Made by a program: the position numbers and the translations under genes. From positions 5,817,001 through 5,881,000 of the forward strand of contig NZ_VAWE01000001.1 of the NCBI RefSeq assembly GCF_005795905.1: a DNA stretch of 64,000 bases, written 5' to 3'. Shown in pieces: positions 7,014 through 15,920 of the stretch. Below the pieces are notes generated by a model. It was given only the letters and a program-made list of their open reading frames with translations. It was not told where the DNA came from and searched no databases. Positions within the stretch are counted from its first letter, which is position 1, and the number at the start of each line of letters is the position of its first letter. Origin of the DNA: Streptomyces marianii (GTDB taxonomy: Bacteria > Actinomycetota > Actinomycetes > Streptomycetales > Streptomycetaceae).

Positions 7014-8864
7014 GTGGGCCTGCGCGAGCTGATCACCGACGTCTGGAGCTGGCTGGACTACAAGCCAGTCATGGCCGACCCGCGCCGACCAGGCCGGAAC
7101 GCCTGGGCGGAGCTGACCTCGTCCTGGGTTCCTGATGAGGACCTGCGCCGTCTGGCTGCCTACCGTCTGCTCGCGGCGTACGACTCCAACCAGGCCGGCC
7201 AGGTCGCCGCGATCACCGGGGACGACGAAGCAGGGGCCGAGCGGCGTGAACTCGGTGACGCCTCGAAGCTCGTCGACACCGCACTCGGCTACCTCCTCGG
7301 CTCCGAGCAGACCATCACGGTCGCGGGCGCGGAGCACGCCGACGACGAGCCGACGAGCGAGGCCGCCATGGCGCTGGCCGTTCAGGACAAGCTGCGGGCC
7401 TGGGCGGAGAAGGAGCTGCTGCCGCTGCGCATCCAGCAGGCGGAGCGGACCGCGATCCTGCTGGGCGACGCGGTCTACAGCCTCGCCTGGGAACCGGCCA
7501 AGGGCCGCGTTCTGCTGCGCACCTGGGACCCGGGCCTGTACTTCCCGGAGTGGCCCGAGGACGGGGAGCAGGACGGCGCCGAGTTCCCCATGCGGGTGCA
7601 CCTGGCTTGGGAGCTGCCCGAGGACAAGCGGCGCGGCCTGAAGGCCAGGCTCCGCCGCATCACCTACGAACTCGGGCCGATCGCTCCCGCCAGCCGACGC
7701 GGCACTGCGAAGAACGGCAACGCGGTACGCGAGTACATCTACGCCGACGACGGCGCACCGGTCCTGAGCACAGGCGACTCCCTCAACAGCGAGAGCAGCG
7801 CGATCACGCGGACCTACCCCTGGGCGCCAGGACGGCCGACCCCGTGGACGTGCTACCTCACCGACGCCGAATGGGAGCTGGACGACCTCAAGTACGCCGA
7901 CTTCCTCTACGACCTGCCCATGGACAAGGCCACCTACCGAGTCCGGTCAGACGGCGAAGTCCTCGACCGCCTCGACCTGATGGTGGACTTCATCCCCCTC
8001 GTCCAGGTCACCAACTCCATCCCGGCCAGCGGCGAGCACTGGGGCAAGCCCACCGTCTCCACCGTCCTCCAGGCCCTGGACGAGCTGTCTGCCACCGACA
8101 CCGACAGCTCCGGTGCCTCAGCCACCACCGGTTCACCGATCATCGGCCTTGCCGGTGCCAGGCTGCCCATCGACCGTGCCACCGGGCAGCCCCTCCCCGT
8201 CAAAGTCCGGGCCGGGACGGTATGGCAGCTCAACGACAGCGGACGCATGGACGTCCTCGACACCTCGGCCCAGCTCGCCGAGCTGCGAGCCCGCGTGGAC
8301 CACATCCTCGACCGCATCGCAGCGAACAGCCGCCTCACGGCCGCCGGCCTGGGCACCCTCGACCCCACCGCCCTGCCATCGGGCTACGCTCTGCAACTCG
8401 CCCTGGGCCCGCTGGACTCCCTGGTGGCCGCCATGCGCCTGGCCCGCACCCACAAGTACGCCATCCTGCTGCGCCTGGTGCAGCGGCTCCACCAGGCGGG
8501 GCACGCCGAAGGATGGCCCGCGGGGGAGTCCCTGCCAGCCCGCCTGACATGGGGTCCGCACACCCCCACCGACCGGGCCGCGGTCCTAGACGAGGTGGTC
8601 AAGGGCGTCGGCGCTGGCGTGCTGTCCGTGGAGACCGGCGTCCGCATGCTGATGGACGTCGGTTACCCCATCGACGACGCTCAGGAGGAGATCGAGCGAA
8701 TCCAGAAGCGGGCGTTCGACGCTGCGGCTCGTCTCGCCGACGCCACGGGCGACAACGCTGCGGTACGGGAGTATCTGGGCCTGCCTGAAGCGCACCCGGA
8801 TCAGCTGACGGTCCCGTTGATCGGCTCCTTGCCAGATCTCGCACGTGAGGACGGCGGCGCGTAG
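7014..8864 (+). CDS. Portal protein
   Basis: A 616-residue protein in portal position after the terminase, with GTG start preceded by GGAGGGG. Features typical of siphoviral portals: an amphipathic N-terminus, a long mixed alpha/beta region, and a C-terminal helical crown (SGYALQLALGPLDSLVAAMRLARTHK, then helices to ~580). The portal forms the dodecameric ring through which DNA passes. Assignment rests on size, order and the N-terminal pattern (WAELTSSWVPDEDLRRLAAYR). The restriction-like gene at 5919-6893 splits it from the terminase, an unusual arrangement. Confidence 0.85.
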   Translation: MGLRELITDVWSWLDYKPVMADPRRPGRNAWAELTSSWVPDEDLRRLAAYRLLAAYDSNQAGQVAAITGDDEAGAERRELGDASKLVDTALGYLLGSEQTITVAGAEHADDEPTSEAAMALAVQDKLRAWAEKELLPLRIQQAERTAILLGDAVYSLAWEPAKGRVLLRTWDPGLYFPEWPEDGEQDGAEFPMRVHLAWELPEDKRRGLKARLRRITYELGPIAPASRRGTAKNGNAVREYIYADDGAPVLSTGDSLNSESSAITRTYPWAPGRPTPWTCYLTDAEWELDDLKYADFLYDLPMDKATYRVRSDGEVLDRLDLMVDFIPLVQVTNSIPASGEHWGKPTVSTVLQALDELSATDTDSSGASATTGSPIIGLAGARLPIDRATGQPLPVKVRAGTVWQLNDSGRMDVLDTSAQLAELRARVDHILDRIAANSRLTAAGLGTLDPTALPSGYALQLALGPLDSLVAAMRLARTHKYAILLRLVQRLHQAGHAEGWPAGESLPARLTWGPHTPTDRAAVLDEVVKGVGAGVLSVETGVRMLMDVGYPIDDAQEEIERIQKRAFDAAARLADATGDNAAVREYLGLPEAHPDQLTVPLIGSLPDLAREDGGA

Positions 8865-8877
8865 CGGTTGACAGCCG

Positions 8878-9411
8878 TCACCGGCGGTGGGCCTCAAGGT
8901 CATCCGTGAGCTGTACGAGCTGGCGCATGCACTTCGCTCGTTTCGGTCGCCGCCACCACGCAGCGAAGAAGAGGCCCTGCGCGGCGCCTGAGAGGTCTAG
9001 GAGCGCCGCGAGCTTCGCGCTTTCGGATCTCTCAGAAATCCAGACCAATCGTGAGACCAGCGCGAATCGGAGCGCCACATCCTTCAGGAACCATATGTAC
9101 GACAAGGGCGCGATGCTGTCTGCCAGATCCTTGGTCGCCGTGTCGATCTTCTGACGCCAGCGTTCGCCTTCCCCGATCAGGGCCTCGCGAACCGTTGGCG
9201 AGGCCTCGTCGGGGATTACCAGGTTGGTCAAGCGTGCGCTGCACGTCAGGATGGTGAGGACGGCTTGGCCGTATCGCTCGCGGTCCTGATGCCCCGCCTG
9301 GATCTTTCTGTTCCGTGCCTCCAGCCTCGGCAGGATGGTCAGACTGGTGACCAGGGTCGTGGTGAGAGCTGTCACCACAGCGACGAGCAGGGCGATCAAC
9401 CAGTTCGGCAT
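8878..9411 (-). CDS. Membrane-anchored hypothetical protein, 177 aa
   Basis: One clear N-terminal transmembrane helix (WLIALLVAVVTALTTTLVTSL) followed by a basic, helical cytoplasmic-looking region with a second weakly hydrophobic segment (ALVSRLVWI) and an FFAAWW stretch near the C-terminus. It is transcribed against the surrounding head genes, between portal and scaffold, the typical placement of a lysogeny-expressed accessory gene. A role at the envelope such as superinfection exclusion is possible but not shown. No family recognised. Confidence 0.6.
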   Translation of the reverse strand: MPNWLIALLVAVVTALTTTLVTSLTILPRLEARNRKIQAGHQDRERYGQAVLTILTCSARLTNLVIPDEASPTVREALIGEGERWRQKIDTATKDLADSIAPLSYIWFLKDVALRFALVSRLVWISERSESAKLAALLDLSGAAQGLFFAAWWRRPKRAKCMRQLVQLTDDLEAHRR

Positions 9412-9584
9412 GCAGGGCAGTGTGCAAGAGTCTGGCCGTCGGCGGGCGGCTTTGGAGAATCCGTCACCTTGAGCCAGTCGGAGCGTTCAGGTGCTGTGGC
9501 ACGCTCCCAAGAAGTAGTCGGTGGATAGCCGCTATGTGAGCACCGTGCACGCCAAAGCGCGGATCGGGTGCACTGCCGTTGGTG

Positions 9585-9603
9585 GCTAGACTGATCTTCG
9601 GCG
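9585..9603 (+). promoter_or_regulatory. Promoter-like motif upstream of scaffold
   Basis: GCTAGACT-GATCTT-CGGCG, with TAGACT as a possible -10, 34 bp before the scaffold start. It matches the motif before the portal gene (6968-6987). Apart from this, I see nothing in the 225 bp between the reverse membrane gene and the scaffold. Confidence 0.35.
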
Positions 9604-9636
9604 TGGGGGCGCTGGAGACCTGTGGATGGTTCACGC

Positions 9637-10314
9637 ATGACGCGCCGCTCGCTCCCCAACCCGCTCGCACCGGTAGGGCGCCGCCGTGACGGGCGGCCGA
9701 TCTATCCGATCCTCGGTGCTTCACCGGAGGACGATTCCAACAAGCCTGATGGCGACGGCGGTGGCACCGTTGCCCAGGAGGACCTGTCGCGGCTGCTGGC
9801 CCGCGAGAAGACGCAGGGCGGACGTGCCGCCGTCAAGAAGCTGCTCGGCGATCTCGGCTTCGACAACTCCGAGGCGCTGACCGAATTCGTCACCAGCAAG
9901 CGCGACGCCGATCAGGCCGCGCTGACGGAGATCGAACGCAGGGAGCAGGCCGCCGAGGAGAAGCTGAAGGCCGCCGAGGCACGCGAGGCGCAGGCCGCAA
10001 CCAGGGAGCGCGCCTCCATCCGACGCGCCGCCCTCGCCGGACTCGGCGCAACCGGAGACGACCTCAGCGATGCGATCCTCCTCATCGACCGGGCGCTCGA
10101 CGACCAGCCCGACGCCGACGAGGAAGTTGTCGCCGCCGCTGCCGAGCAGTTGAAGGAACGGCGGCCCGAGCTGTTCGGCCAGACCAGCGCAGCCATACCG
10201 CCCGCCCCCGGCGGTTCCCCCGCCGGCGGTCCGCCCTCGCGCGGAGGTGTGCCGCCCAAGCCCGGTGCTGCCGGACTGGAGATGGCCCGACGCCGAGGGT
10301 TCGTCACCGGCTGA
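9637..10314 (+). CDS. Capsid scaffolding protein
   Basis: The start MTRRSLPNPL gives 225 residues. The centre (~85-130) is a highly charged coiled coil (EIERREQAAEEKLKAAEAREAQ), flanked by an acidic N-terminus and a Pro/Gly-rich linker ending in a basic tail (MARRRGFVTG). This composition and the position directly before decoration and major capsid genes are classic for a scaffold that templates prohead assembly and is then lost. No protease domain is visible. Confidence 0.8.
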   Translation: MTRRSLPNPLAPVGRRRDGRPIYPILGASPEDDSNKPDGDGGGTVAQEDLSRLLAREKTQGGRAAVKKLLGDLGFDNSEALTEFVTSKRDADQAALTEIERREQAAEEKLKAAEAREAQAATRERASIRRAALAGLGATGDDLSDAILLIDRALDDQPDADEEVVAAAAEQLKERRPELFGQTSAAIPPAPGGSPAGGPPSRGGVPPKPGAAGLEMARRRGFVTG

Positions 10315-10462
10315 CCAGGCCCAGCGACGTCATGGCGCACACCATGACCCCACCGGCGGGATAGCCGGACATGGGGACCACGCCCCTCACACCTTCCGTG
10401 GACGGCGCCGCCACCAGGCGAGCGCGCGAACCGATTCGCTTCACGTCCACGGGAGGACGGCT

Positions 10463-10882
10463 GTGACACTCCAGCCCATCACCACGTCGACGTCGTACAC
10501 CGCCGACCGGGCCTGGCTCGCGTCGCTGCACGGCACCGACTCCACCGAGACCATCACGCTCGATCTGTCGAAGCTGACCGCGGGCACGCATACCGCCGCG
10601 TCGACCGAGACCGCCCAGCCCTACAGCCGGGTCCTGTCCGGCGTACCCGTCGGCGAGATCACCGCGAGCGGCCTGTACGGGGCCTTCGATCCGGCAGCGA
10701 CCGACGGCCGCCAGAACCTCGCCGGTCATGTCTTCGCCGAGGCGTTGTTCGCGCCGACCGCCACGAAGGTGCCCGCCGCTCTGCTGTGGCACGGCGTCGT
10801 CGTCACCGCGAAGGTCCCCGGCGGCATCGACCCCACCAAGGTCACCCCGTCGGTGACCGGTCCGCAGATCCGGTACGTGTGA
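10463..10882 (+). CDS. Head decoration protein (lambda gpD type)
   Basis: GTG start after GGGAGGACGG gives 139 residues. The small beta-rich protein with YSRVLSGVPVGEIT and a GHVFAEALF segment directly before the major capsid gene fits the lambda D-like decoration family that caps capsid three-fold axes after expansion. It pairs with an E-type major capsid protein 13 bp downstream. Confidence 0.8.
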   Translation: MTLQPITTSTSYTADRAWLASLHGTDSTETITLDLSKLTAGTHTAASTETAQPYSRVLSGVPVGEITASGLYGAFDPAATDGRQNLAGHVFAEALFAPTATKVPAALLWHGVVVTAKVPGGIDPTKVTPSVTGPQIRYV

Positions 10883-10895
10883 GAGGCGGCCGACG

Positions 10896-11951
10896 ATGAC
10901 CATTCAGGACCTGATCAAGAACGTCGCCGCCCGCGACCTCACGACCTTCGCTCGCGCGATCCCCTCGCCTGCGGACCACCTGTTCACCAAGGACGGCGGG
11001 ATCATCCCGACCTTCGAGCAGGACGAGGTGAAGTGGCGGGTCAAGGACAACGGCCGGTACGTCAGCGTCGCGAAGTACCGCGCCTTCGACGCCAGCGTGC
11101 CGTTCGCATCCCGCGAGGCGTGGCAGACCACCCGTGAGGGCATGCTGCCGCCACTGGGACAGAAGCTCCTCGTGGGTGAGCAGGAGCAGATCCTGCTGGA
11201 GGCTTCCCGTGGCGCGGACGAGGACCGGCTGATCGAGCTGCTGTACGACGACACCGAGCGGCACGTCGAGGCGATCCGCTCCCGGGTCGAGCTGGCCTGG
11301 GGCGACGTCCTGGTCGACGGCAAGTTCTCGCTCGTCGCAGAGAACGGTCTGACCACGGAGGTCGACTGGGGCGTGCCGGCGGGCAATCTGCCCACCGTGC
11401 CGAAGCTGTGGTCGGACCCCACCTCCGACCCGATCAAGGACGAGTTGGGCTGGATTCAGTACCTCGATGACCGGGGCGCTCCCTTCCCGGAGCTGGTGGT
11501 CACCAGCCGCAAGGCGTTCTCGTTCCTGGCGGCCAACAACGCCTACAGGGCGGCCTACTACGGCTCCGTGAACCCCTCGAACACCCCGACCGCCACGCTC
11601 ACCCCGCAGCAGATCAACGTCGTCCGCGACAACTACGGCCTGCCCCCGATCACCTTCTACAAGGGACAGGTCCGCGTCGACGGCGTCCAGACCAAGGTGA
11701 TCCCCGAGGACCGGTGGATCATGCTGCCGCCGGACCGCTCGAAGTGGGGACAGACCATCTTCGGCGTAACCGCCGAGGGCCTGGCCCTGTCCCGCGGCTC
11801 GAACCCGGAGATCACCAAGGAGGATCGTCCGGGCATCATCATCACCCGTGGTGCCCAGGACGACCCGGTGCAGATCTGGACCAAGGGCGCTGCAGTCGGC
11901 ATGCCCGTGCTGCACACGCCGGACGCTCACATCGTGGCGAAGGTGATCTGA
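10896..11951 (+). CDS. Major capsid protein (lambda gpE type)
   Basis: 351 residues, normal for E-type major capsid proteins with the HK97 fold. Visible hallmarks are the N-terminal helix, the YVSVAKYRAFDASVPF strand region, a long helix with DEDRLIELLYDDTERHVEAIRSR, and the C-terminal WIMLPPD and IWTKGAAVGMPV strands. Order (scaffold, decoration, capsid) is as in lambda-like heads. Its stop overlaps the next start by one base. A strong hairpin after the following small gene may reduce read-through. Confidence 0.92.
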   Translation: MTIQDLIKNVAARDLTTFARAIPSPADHLFTKDGGIIPTFEQDEVKWRVKDNGRYVSVAKYRAFDASVPFASREAWQTTREGMLPPLGQKLLVGEQEQILLEASRGADEDRLIELLYDDTERHVEAIRSRVELAWGDVLVDGKFSLVAENGLTTEVDWGVPAGNLPTVPKLWSDPTSDPIKDELGWIQYLDDRGAPFPELVVTSRKAFSFLAANNAYRAAYYGSVNPSNTPTATLTPQQINVVRDNYGLPPITFYKGQVRVDGVQTKVIPEDRWIMLPPDRSKWGQTIFGVTAEGLALSRGSNPEITKEDRPGIIITRGAQDDPVQIWTKGAAVGMPVLHTPDAHIVAKVI

Positions 11952-12250
11952 TGGGCCGCCGCCTTGCAGCCGCCGTGCACGTCCAGCACCCGGCGTCACG
12001 CGAGTGGATCGTCCTGGAGCCGGGCGACGAGCCGGACGACGACCTGGCCGCCGAGATCACCAATCCGGACGCGTGGGAGGACGACGAGCCATCGTCTGAT
12101 CCGATGGAGTCCGAGTCAAACGAGCCGAAGGACGACCCGCAGCCCTTCGGCCTCGCAGGGCCGCCGCCCCAGCCGGAGGCCGAGCCAGAGGCAGAGTCCG
12201 CGCAACCAGCGCCGCGGCGGCGCAGGAAGACCGCCGACACCGACGAGTAG
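11951..12250 (+). CDS. Small acidic head-module protein, 99 aa
   Basis: The ATG overlaps the capsid stop (TGATG). About 40 residues of possible fold (AVHVQHPASREWIVLEPGDEP) precede an acidic, Pro-rich disordered tail ending RRRRKTADTDE. Position suggests a head-tail joining or capsid-associated protein; I recognise no family. Confidence 0.55.
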   Translation: MGRRLAAAVHVQHPASREWIVLEPGDEPDDDLAAEITNPDAWEDDEPSSDPMESESNEPKDDPQPFGLAGPPPQPEAEPEAESAQPAPRRRRKTADTDE

Positions 12251-12270
12251 GCACACGAGACACCTCAGCC

Positions 12271-12305
12271 CGTCCCCGCCCCCGCCCGGGTGGGGGCGGG
12301 CGACG
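12271..12305 (+). terminator. GC-rich hairpin downstream of capsid genes
   Basis: CGTCCCCGCCCCC pairs with GGGGGCGGGCGACG across GCCCGGGT, with one bulged base. It lies just after the capsid and acidic-protein genes, where partial termination or 3'-end protection would favour capsid mRNA. Confidence 0.5.
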
Positions 12306-12322
12306 GCCATCCAGGAGCACAG

Positions 12323-12649
12323 ATGGATCCGATCCTCCTCGCCTGGCTGCGGGCGCAGCTTGGCACCGCCACGGACGAACAGGACCTCGCCACCCGCTTC
12401 GCGCGCCTCGGCCGCGCCCGCGCTGTCGCCGCCGAAGTTCTCGCGGAGCGCCGCGCCAAGCTGCTCGCCGAGCCGCTGCGCATGACGGTCGACGGCGTGG
12501 TCACCATCGACCAGAGCAACAACCTCGCCGGACTGGAACGCCAGATAGCGGGTCTTGCCGAACTCGTCGCACCTGATGACCCGGCGGCTGGGGAGGCGAG
12601 CGCCGACTTGGTCACTGCGCAGCTCCTGCCGTCTCGGCGTACGAGGTAG
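12323..12649 (+). CDS. Hypothetical head-module protein, 108 aa
   Basis: Starts MDPILLAWLRAQLG and is helical with a heptad-like RARAVAAEVLAERRAKLL segment and a second LERQIAGLAELV helix. Its place between capsid and minor head protein suggests an adaptor or chaperone of head completion; no family recognised. An upstream in-frame start at 12290 lies within the hairpin loop region and has no ribosome site. Confidence 0.55.
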   Translation: MDPILLAWLRAQLGTATDEQDLATRFARLGRARAVAAEVLAERRAKLLAEPLRMTVDGVVTIDQSNNLAGLERQIAGLAELVAPDDPAAGEASADLVTAQLLPSRRTR

Positions 12650-12656
12650 AGCGACC

Positions 12657-13475
12657 ATGCCGTACGAGTGGCCGCCTCTGCTGCCCGGAGACCCCGACGA
12701 GATCGCGCGCAGGGTCGCTGCCGTACTCGACGAAGCGTGGCAGCGTCTCGAAGCAAAGCAGCGGGATGTGATCGCCCGGTTCGCGGACAACCCGCGCACG
12801 CCCTACACCGTGGCGACGCTGGAGGAGTTCAAGCGGGCGATCAGGGACTTCCGGCGCCGCGTGGACCAGGAGGCACGGCAGTTCGTACGGCGGCAGCTTC
12901 CTCACCTCTACGAGCAGGGTGGGCGCACGGCCGCCGAGGCCCTGGGCTCCACCTTCACCTGGACGACCTTTCACCGGGACGCGCTCCAGTCGCTCGCGGC
13001 AGACTCGTACGCGGACTTCCTGCGCCGCTCCGAGGAGGCTGAACGGATGGCGGGCCAGTTCTACCGTGCCGCGCGGGAGACAGCCCGCAGAGAAGCGCCC
13101 CTGCTGGCAGCGGGCAATATGACCGCGAAGCAGGCGGCGAAGAACCTCGCCGACCGGCTTGCCGCCAGAAACGGGTTGACGCACGTCGTCTACCGCAACG
13201 GAGCCCGCGTTCCGGTGCGGGTCTGGGCGGAGGCAGCGACCCTGGCCAAGTCCGCCGTCGCCTACAACGCGGGGACGCTCAACCGCACCCGCCAGGCCGG
13301 CGTCAGCGTGGTCGAGGTCTTCGACGGGTTCGACTGTGGCTGGACGTCCCACCAGGACCCGGACAAGGCTAACCGGACCTTTCGCACTGTGGAGGACGCG
13401 GCGGAGTGGCCGATCTCCCATCCTCGATGCCGTAGGGCCTTCGGACCGCGCCCTGACGTTGGCGGCGCGCACTAA
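12657..13475 (+). CDS. Minor head protein (MuF-like head morphogenesis candidate)
   Basis: 272 residues. N-terminal helical half with QARQFVRRQLPHLYEQGGRTAAEALG; C-terminal half with AYNAGTLNRTRQAGV, then FDGFDCGWTSHQDPDKANRTF and WPISHPRCRRAFGP. The D/C-G-x-x...H...HP-x-C-R-R pattern is the signature of the phage Mu F-like minor head fold. It is the last head gene before the lanthipeptide island, so insertion separated it from the connector genes at 26.1 kb. Confidence 0.75.
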   Translation: MPYEWPPLLPGDPDEIARRVAAVLDEAWQRLEAKQRDVIARFADNPRTPYTVATLEEFKRAIRDFRRRVDQEARQFVRRQLPHLYEQGGRTAAEALGSTFTWTTFHRDALQSLAADSYADFLRRSEEAERMAGQFYRAARETARREAPLLAAGNMTAKQAAKNLADRLAARNGLTHVVYRNGARVPVRVWAEAATLAKSAVAYNAGTLNRTRQAGVSVVEVFDGFDCGWTSHQDPDKANRTFRTVEDAAEWPISHPRCRRAFGPRPDVGGAH

Positions 13476-13526
13476 CCAGGAGGTCACGTCGAGGTCCGGT
13501 AGTCATGTCTGCGACCGCCACAGCCC

Positions 13527-14465
13527 CTACAGGATGTTCCACAGCATGGACGTGTCCTCCTGACGGAGTCCATCGATACGGCGCTCTACTTCGCTACGCG
13601 TGTGGGGTGCGCTGGCGATCTTCCGGGCATTCGTGCAGATCATCCGCAATTCACGTAGGTCCCGGATCACGGCGAAGCCCGGCCAGGTGGTGATGTCGAA
13701 GCCGTAGGAATCAACGAATGGCCGGTACTGCTCCGCTCCGTGCTGGAACCGACGGCAGTGAATCTCAATGGTCGCGAGATCCCATTCACGGTGTCCAAGG
13801 GTCACGGTGTCCCAGTCGCACAGAACCACCGTGGGGGAGGCGTGAAGTGCGTTGCGATGCTGTGGGTCTCCCTGGATCACCGTTTCGGGAAAGAGGAAGT
13901 CGATTCCGTCAAGCTCCTTGGTCAGCCGTTCAAGTCGCTCGCTGAGGAACGTCCGCGTAGCGGCCGGCAGCACATAAGCCGCCGCAATGGATTGGCCGAT
14001 GGCGGCGACCGTGTCGTGCTCGGGGAGATGCATGGGCGGAGACGGCAGGTTGTGCAGCGCATGGAGAGGCTCGGCGAGCTGTTGAGCAGTCACCGGAACT
14101 TCGGGCTGCGGAAGGTAGGTCCAGAAGGTCGTGGAGTGTCCGTCGATGACGGTTGGCTGTGGCACGTCGTGGAGGGGCGAGGTGGGGAAGCCGAGGTCCA
14201 TGAGCCACTGCACGAACCGAACGGTTCGCTCCACGTCCTCATAGCGGGAGCCCCGGCGGGCGATCTTGACCACCACGGGGTTGTGACGGAGGCGCACAAC
14301 GGCATTGGTGTGGCCGCGGAGTACCTCAGCTCCTTCGCTGTCCAGGCCGACGGTCCTGCATGCCTGTTGGAGAACGTGACGCATTTCCGTCTCGCTGTAG
14401 CCGCCGTAGGTGGGCGCTGGTGCTGTCATAGGCCAAGGCTGTCCGATGAGCGGTCGGACTGTCAC
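13527..14465 (-). CDS. Aminoglycoside-phosphotransferase-like kinase
   Basis: 312 residues with the APH/choline-kinase fold: NPVVVKIAR Lys strand at the N-lobe, catalytic VIQGDPQHRNAL (a Q-G-D-x-x-x-x-N variant of the usual H-G-D) and the metal-binding VLCDWDTV. The GTG start overlaps the stop of the upstream regulator (GTGA), so both are one reverse operon. The substrate is unknown; it could phosphorylate a small molecule, the lanthipeptide or an antibiotic. APH-like genes often accompany XRE-TPR regulators in Streptomyces loci. The gene marks the left edge of the lanthipeptide island. Confidence 0.8.
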   Translation of the reverse strand: MTVRPLIGQPWPMTAPAPTYGGYSETEMRHVLQQACRTVGLDSEGAEVLRGHTNAVVRLRHNPVVVKIARRGSRYEDVERTVRFVQWLMDLGFPTSPLHDVPQPTVIDGHSTTFWTYLPQPEVPVTAQQLAEPLHALHNLPSPPMHLPEHDTVAAIGQSIAAAYVLPAATRTFLSERLERLTKELDGIDFLFPETVIQGDPQHRNALHASPTVVLCDWDTVTLGHREWDLATIEIHCRRFQHGAEQYRPFVDSYGFDITTWPGFAVIRDLRELRMICTNARKIASAPHTRSEVERRIDGLRQEDTSMLWNIL

Positions 14466-15853
14466 ATCGATCCGCGAGGGAGTTCCAAGAGTTCACGCAG
14501 TTCCATGGCCGCGCGAGTGCGGCCATTGACTCCAGGAAGCTCTTCGATGACGCGGCGGGCTCTCACACCGAGGATCGAAGTCCTGTGTTCCTCGGGGACC
14601 TGTAAGTAGGTTTGAGCTGCCAGCTGGCAGGCTTCCGTGGCGCTTCGTTCATGGGCGAGACAGATCGCGGCTTCCAACCGGAGGAGAGCGGGGTCGATGC
14701 CGGTACGTGCGGGATAAAGAGCGAGGGCCTCTTCCTGGACCTTGCGCGCCCGCGAGCCCTGGCCGAGAGCTGTGTACGCGCCGCTCATGTACAGCAGGAA
14801 GCGGCGCCACGGGAAGCCAAAGGCGTCGTCGTCCGGGCTGGGCGGCATGCGGTCGTAGATGGTGCGCGCTTCGCGGATGCGAGCTTCCGCGTCGGCGGCA
14901 TTCCCCTGCTGCGCCAGGGCCCGGGCCTCGGCGGCAGCGGCGAAGGCCGCTGTCGCCGAGGGGCGGTGCTTCGTCATGAGGCGGGCTTCGCGTGACAGCG
15001 AGACAGCGGCGTTCAGGGGCCCGTAGTAGTAAGGCAGCATCGCAGCCTGGGCCCTCACCCTGGCTCGTAGCTCCTGATTGCCGCTCTCTTCTGCTGCATG
15101 CCGGGCGGTTTCGTACCAGCCCCGGGAACGGCGGTCGTCACCCAGCTTCATCAGCGAGTCGGCGATGAGTGTGGCGAGCACGGCTGTCATCTCGGTCAGC
15201 CGGATCTGAACTGAGGTCGTCTGCCGCTCTGTGGAGTGGCCTTCCACTTCAGCAAGTTCGAGAAGGAGCTGGGCGAGCATCATGGCCGGGGGCGTGTGCA
15301 GGTACTCCTGCCTCATCAGTAGAAGCCGCTCTTCCAGGAGATCGAGTTGTCCGCCGGCGAGACTTCCTTGGGCCAGTGTCCGATCGGTCGAGTGGCGGGC
15401 GGCATCGAGGTGGTCACGGAGCTGGGGCGGTACCAGTCGGTCCTCGCCGGGCTCGCTGATGGCTGTCGACTCGTTCACAGGTAGTACCCCAGACCCGTTG
15501 ATGGGCGTGCCCGGGGAGCCCAGGCCCAGGTCAAATGGAGTGCATGTGTAGTACTGGCACAGCAGGTCAACGGTGGCCAAACGCGGTGACCTTCCCCCCG
15601 TTTCCCAGGAGCCGAGCTGGTCGCCCTCCACCTGCGGTCCGTCAGTGGTCCGCCGCCGTGCGAGCTCTCGCAGTTCGGCACCCGCCTGCGCGAGAGTCTT
15701 CCCACGGGCCAGGCGTTGCGCCCGTAGCTTCGACACGCCGCAGTGCTCATGGATGCGCAGTGCGATCAACTGCGGTGCACTGCCGACCGCTTCCTCGCTC
15801 AATCTAATCCGGCGGGCGCAGGTGGGCTTGTGTGGCTGCGTCGGAGTGGTCAC
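14462..15853 (-). CDS. XRE-family HTH regulator with TPR-like C-terminus
   Basis: 463 residues; GTG start preceded by GGGAGG. Residues ~40-105 form a Cro/C1-type HTH (RLARGKTLAQAGAELREL...GSWETGGRSPRLATVDLLCQYY). The remainder is a helical TPR-like repeat region (for example SRGWYETARHAAEESG and ARKVQEEALALYPA). This is the Streptomyces 'HTH plus tetratrico' regulator type often linked to RiPP clusters. It is divergent from the small-gene operon and lanA, and two TCCGGCGC-containing palindromes in the intergenic gap are plausible operators. It probably controls the island in response to a ligand or peptide bound by the TPR part. Confidence 0.85.
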   Translation of the reverse strand: MTTPTQPHKPTCARRIRLSEEAVGSAPQLIALRIHEHCGVSKLRAQRLARGKTLAQAGAELRELARRRTTDGPQVEGDQLGSWETGGRSPRLATVDLLCQYYTCTPFDLGLGSPGTPINGSGVLPVNESTAISEPGEDRLVPPQLRDHLDAARHSTDRTLAQGSLAGGQLDLLEERLLLMRQEYLHTPPAMMLAQLLLELAEVEGHSTERQTTSVQIRLTEMTAVLATLIADSLMKLGDDRRSRGWYETARHAAEESGNQELRARVRAQAAMLPYYYGPLNAAVSLSREARLMTKHRPSATAAFAAAAEARALAQQGNAADAEARIREARTIYDRMPPSPDDDAFGFPWRRFLLYMSGAYTALGQGSRARKVQEEALALYPARTGIDPALLRLEAAICLAHERSATEACQLAAQTYLQVPEEHRTSILGVRARRVIEELPGVNGRTRAAMELRELLELPRGSM

Positions 15854-15920
15854 TGCGAGACCTCCCAGGTCGCTTGGAACTGGCCGCTCGACAGAAAGCT
15901 ACTGATCCGCACCTGGATTA

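Noticed and set aside
8133..8561. Overlapping reverse frames within the portal gene
   Set aside because: Codon bias and motifs belong to the portal frame; the reverse products are low-complexity.
13505..13693. Possible truncated phage gene start at the left island junction (MSATATAPT...)
   Set aside because: AGGAGG is 18 bp away from the ATG, too far, and the frame runs through the kinase gene in reverse. Not strong evidence for a broken gene, but worth checking when the junction is studied.
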